NCBI GenBank assembly: GCA_947041225.1
Contig: CAMRDM010000011.1
Coordinates: forward strand, 1-40,969
Reading direction: 5' to 3'
DNA: 40,969 bases
From: an uncultured Deferribacteraceae bacterium
Lineage (GTDB): Bacteria > Chrysiogenota > Deferribacteres > Deferribacterales > Mucispirillaceae
Shown: positions 40,566 through 40,969 of the stretch, one piece after another
Layout of the letters: every line of letters begins with the position of its first letter
Numbering within the stretch: the first letter of the stretch is position 1
Made by a program: the position numbers and the translations under genes
The notes under the pieces: model-generated
The model's input: the letters and a program-made list of their open reading frames with translations, nothing else
Told to the model about the DNA's origin: nothing
Databases searched by the model: none

Positions 40566-40969
40566 TGAAATATATAGCAAGAGTATCGATACTGATTATT
40601 GCGGTGTTATCATTCTCTAAGTTTATACCTCAATATTACTCGAAGATTTTTTCAGAGAGAGTAAATCATCCTATTACATTTTATAGTGAGGTTTTAAACG
40701 ATTTTATTTTCCGTACAACTGATGGATCGTTTAATGTTAGGCACTTTGATAGTAACGGGGATAACTATACAAAGAAAGAGTATTCATCACTACTACCGAT
40801 GCTTTTTAGTAGAGAGTTAAAAGTGTGGGATAAGTATCCAAAAAGTATAGGTGGCAAAGAGATCCCTGTAGATGTTGCTATAAGAGAGAGTCATTTTCTT
40901 AGAGTTGATCCTAAAATAATTGATAGATCTAAGAGGATGATTAATTTATATTCGTTATTTGATTCAAGT
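40565..40969 (+). CDS. Partial CDS running off the right edge; DUF4857-like membrane-anchored protein
   Basis: Open frame MKYIARVSILIIAVLSFSKFIPQYYSKIFSERVNHPITFYSEVLNDFIFRTTDGSFNVRHFDSNGDNYTKKEYSSLLPMLFSRELKVWDKYP...; TGATG overlap with the previous gene; not in the supplied ORF track. Confidence 0.65.
   Translation, partial: MKYIARVSILIIAVLSFSKFIPQYYSKIFSERVNHPITFYSEVLNDFIFRTTDGSFNVRHFDSNGDNYTKKEYSSLLPMLFSRELKVWDKYPKSIGGKEIPVDVAIRESHFLRVDPKIIDRSKRMINLYSLFDSS

Overview
AT-rich bacterial chromosomal window (~41 kb) with mostly intact genes, several decayed loci and an unusual number of intergenic short tandem arrays. Left part: a minus-strand run fliD-fliS-orf110-lptF/G-leuB-PAP2-mqnA, then modABC (molybdate ABC transporter), an EamA-type exporter and a NERD-domain protein. 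At 13.0-14.95 kb is a three-subunit Tat-exported molybdopterin oxidoreductase operon (formate-dehydrogenase-like) with lesions in every subunit. At 15.2-20.6 kb is a compact six-gene cassette (FkbH-like HAD-IIIC, ACP, MaoC-like, SAM methyltransferase, AAC(3)-family N-acyltransferase, DUF4910-like peptidase), which is the best candidate for an under-described pathway. Next come a P1B-type ATPase cassette flanked by a small membrane-anchor protein and a stand-alone HMA-like domain, and an exported argininosuccinate-lyase-like protein. At 25.8-31.6 kb is an accessory zone: an amber-interrupted DUF7738/DUF6892-like gene, a GT-C-like membrane protein, duplicated ankyrin genes, a two-unit zinc-ribbon-like protein and a YiiX/NlpC-P60-like hydrolase. 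The right end has a large lipoprotein, a TonB-dependent receptor and an ABC exporter operon running off the window. No rRNA, tRNA, transposase or CRISPR array was recognised. Family names come from reading the translations; no database search was run.
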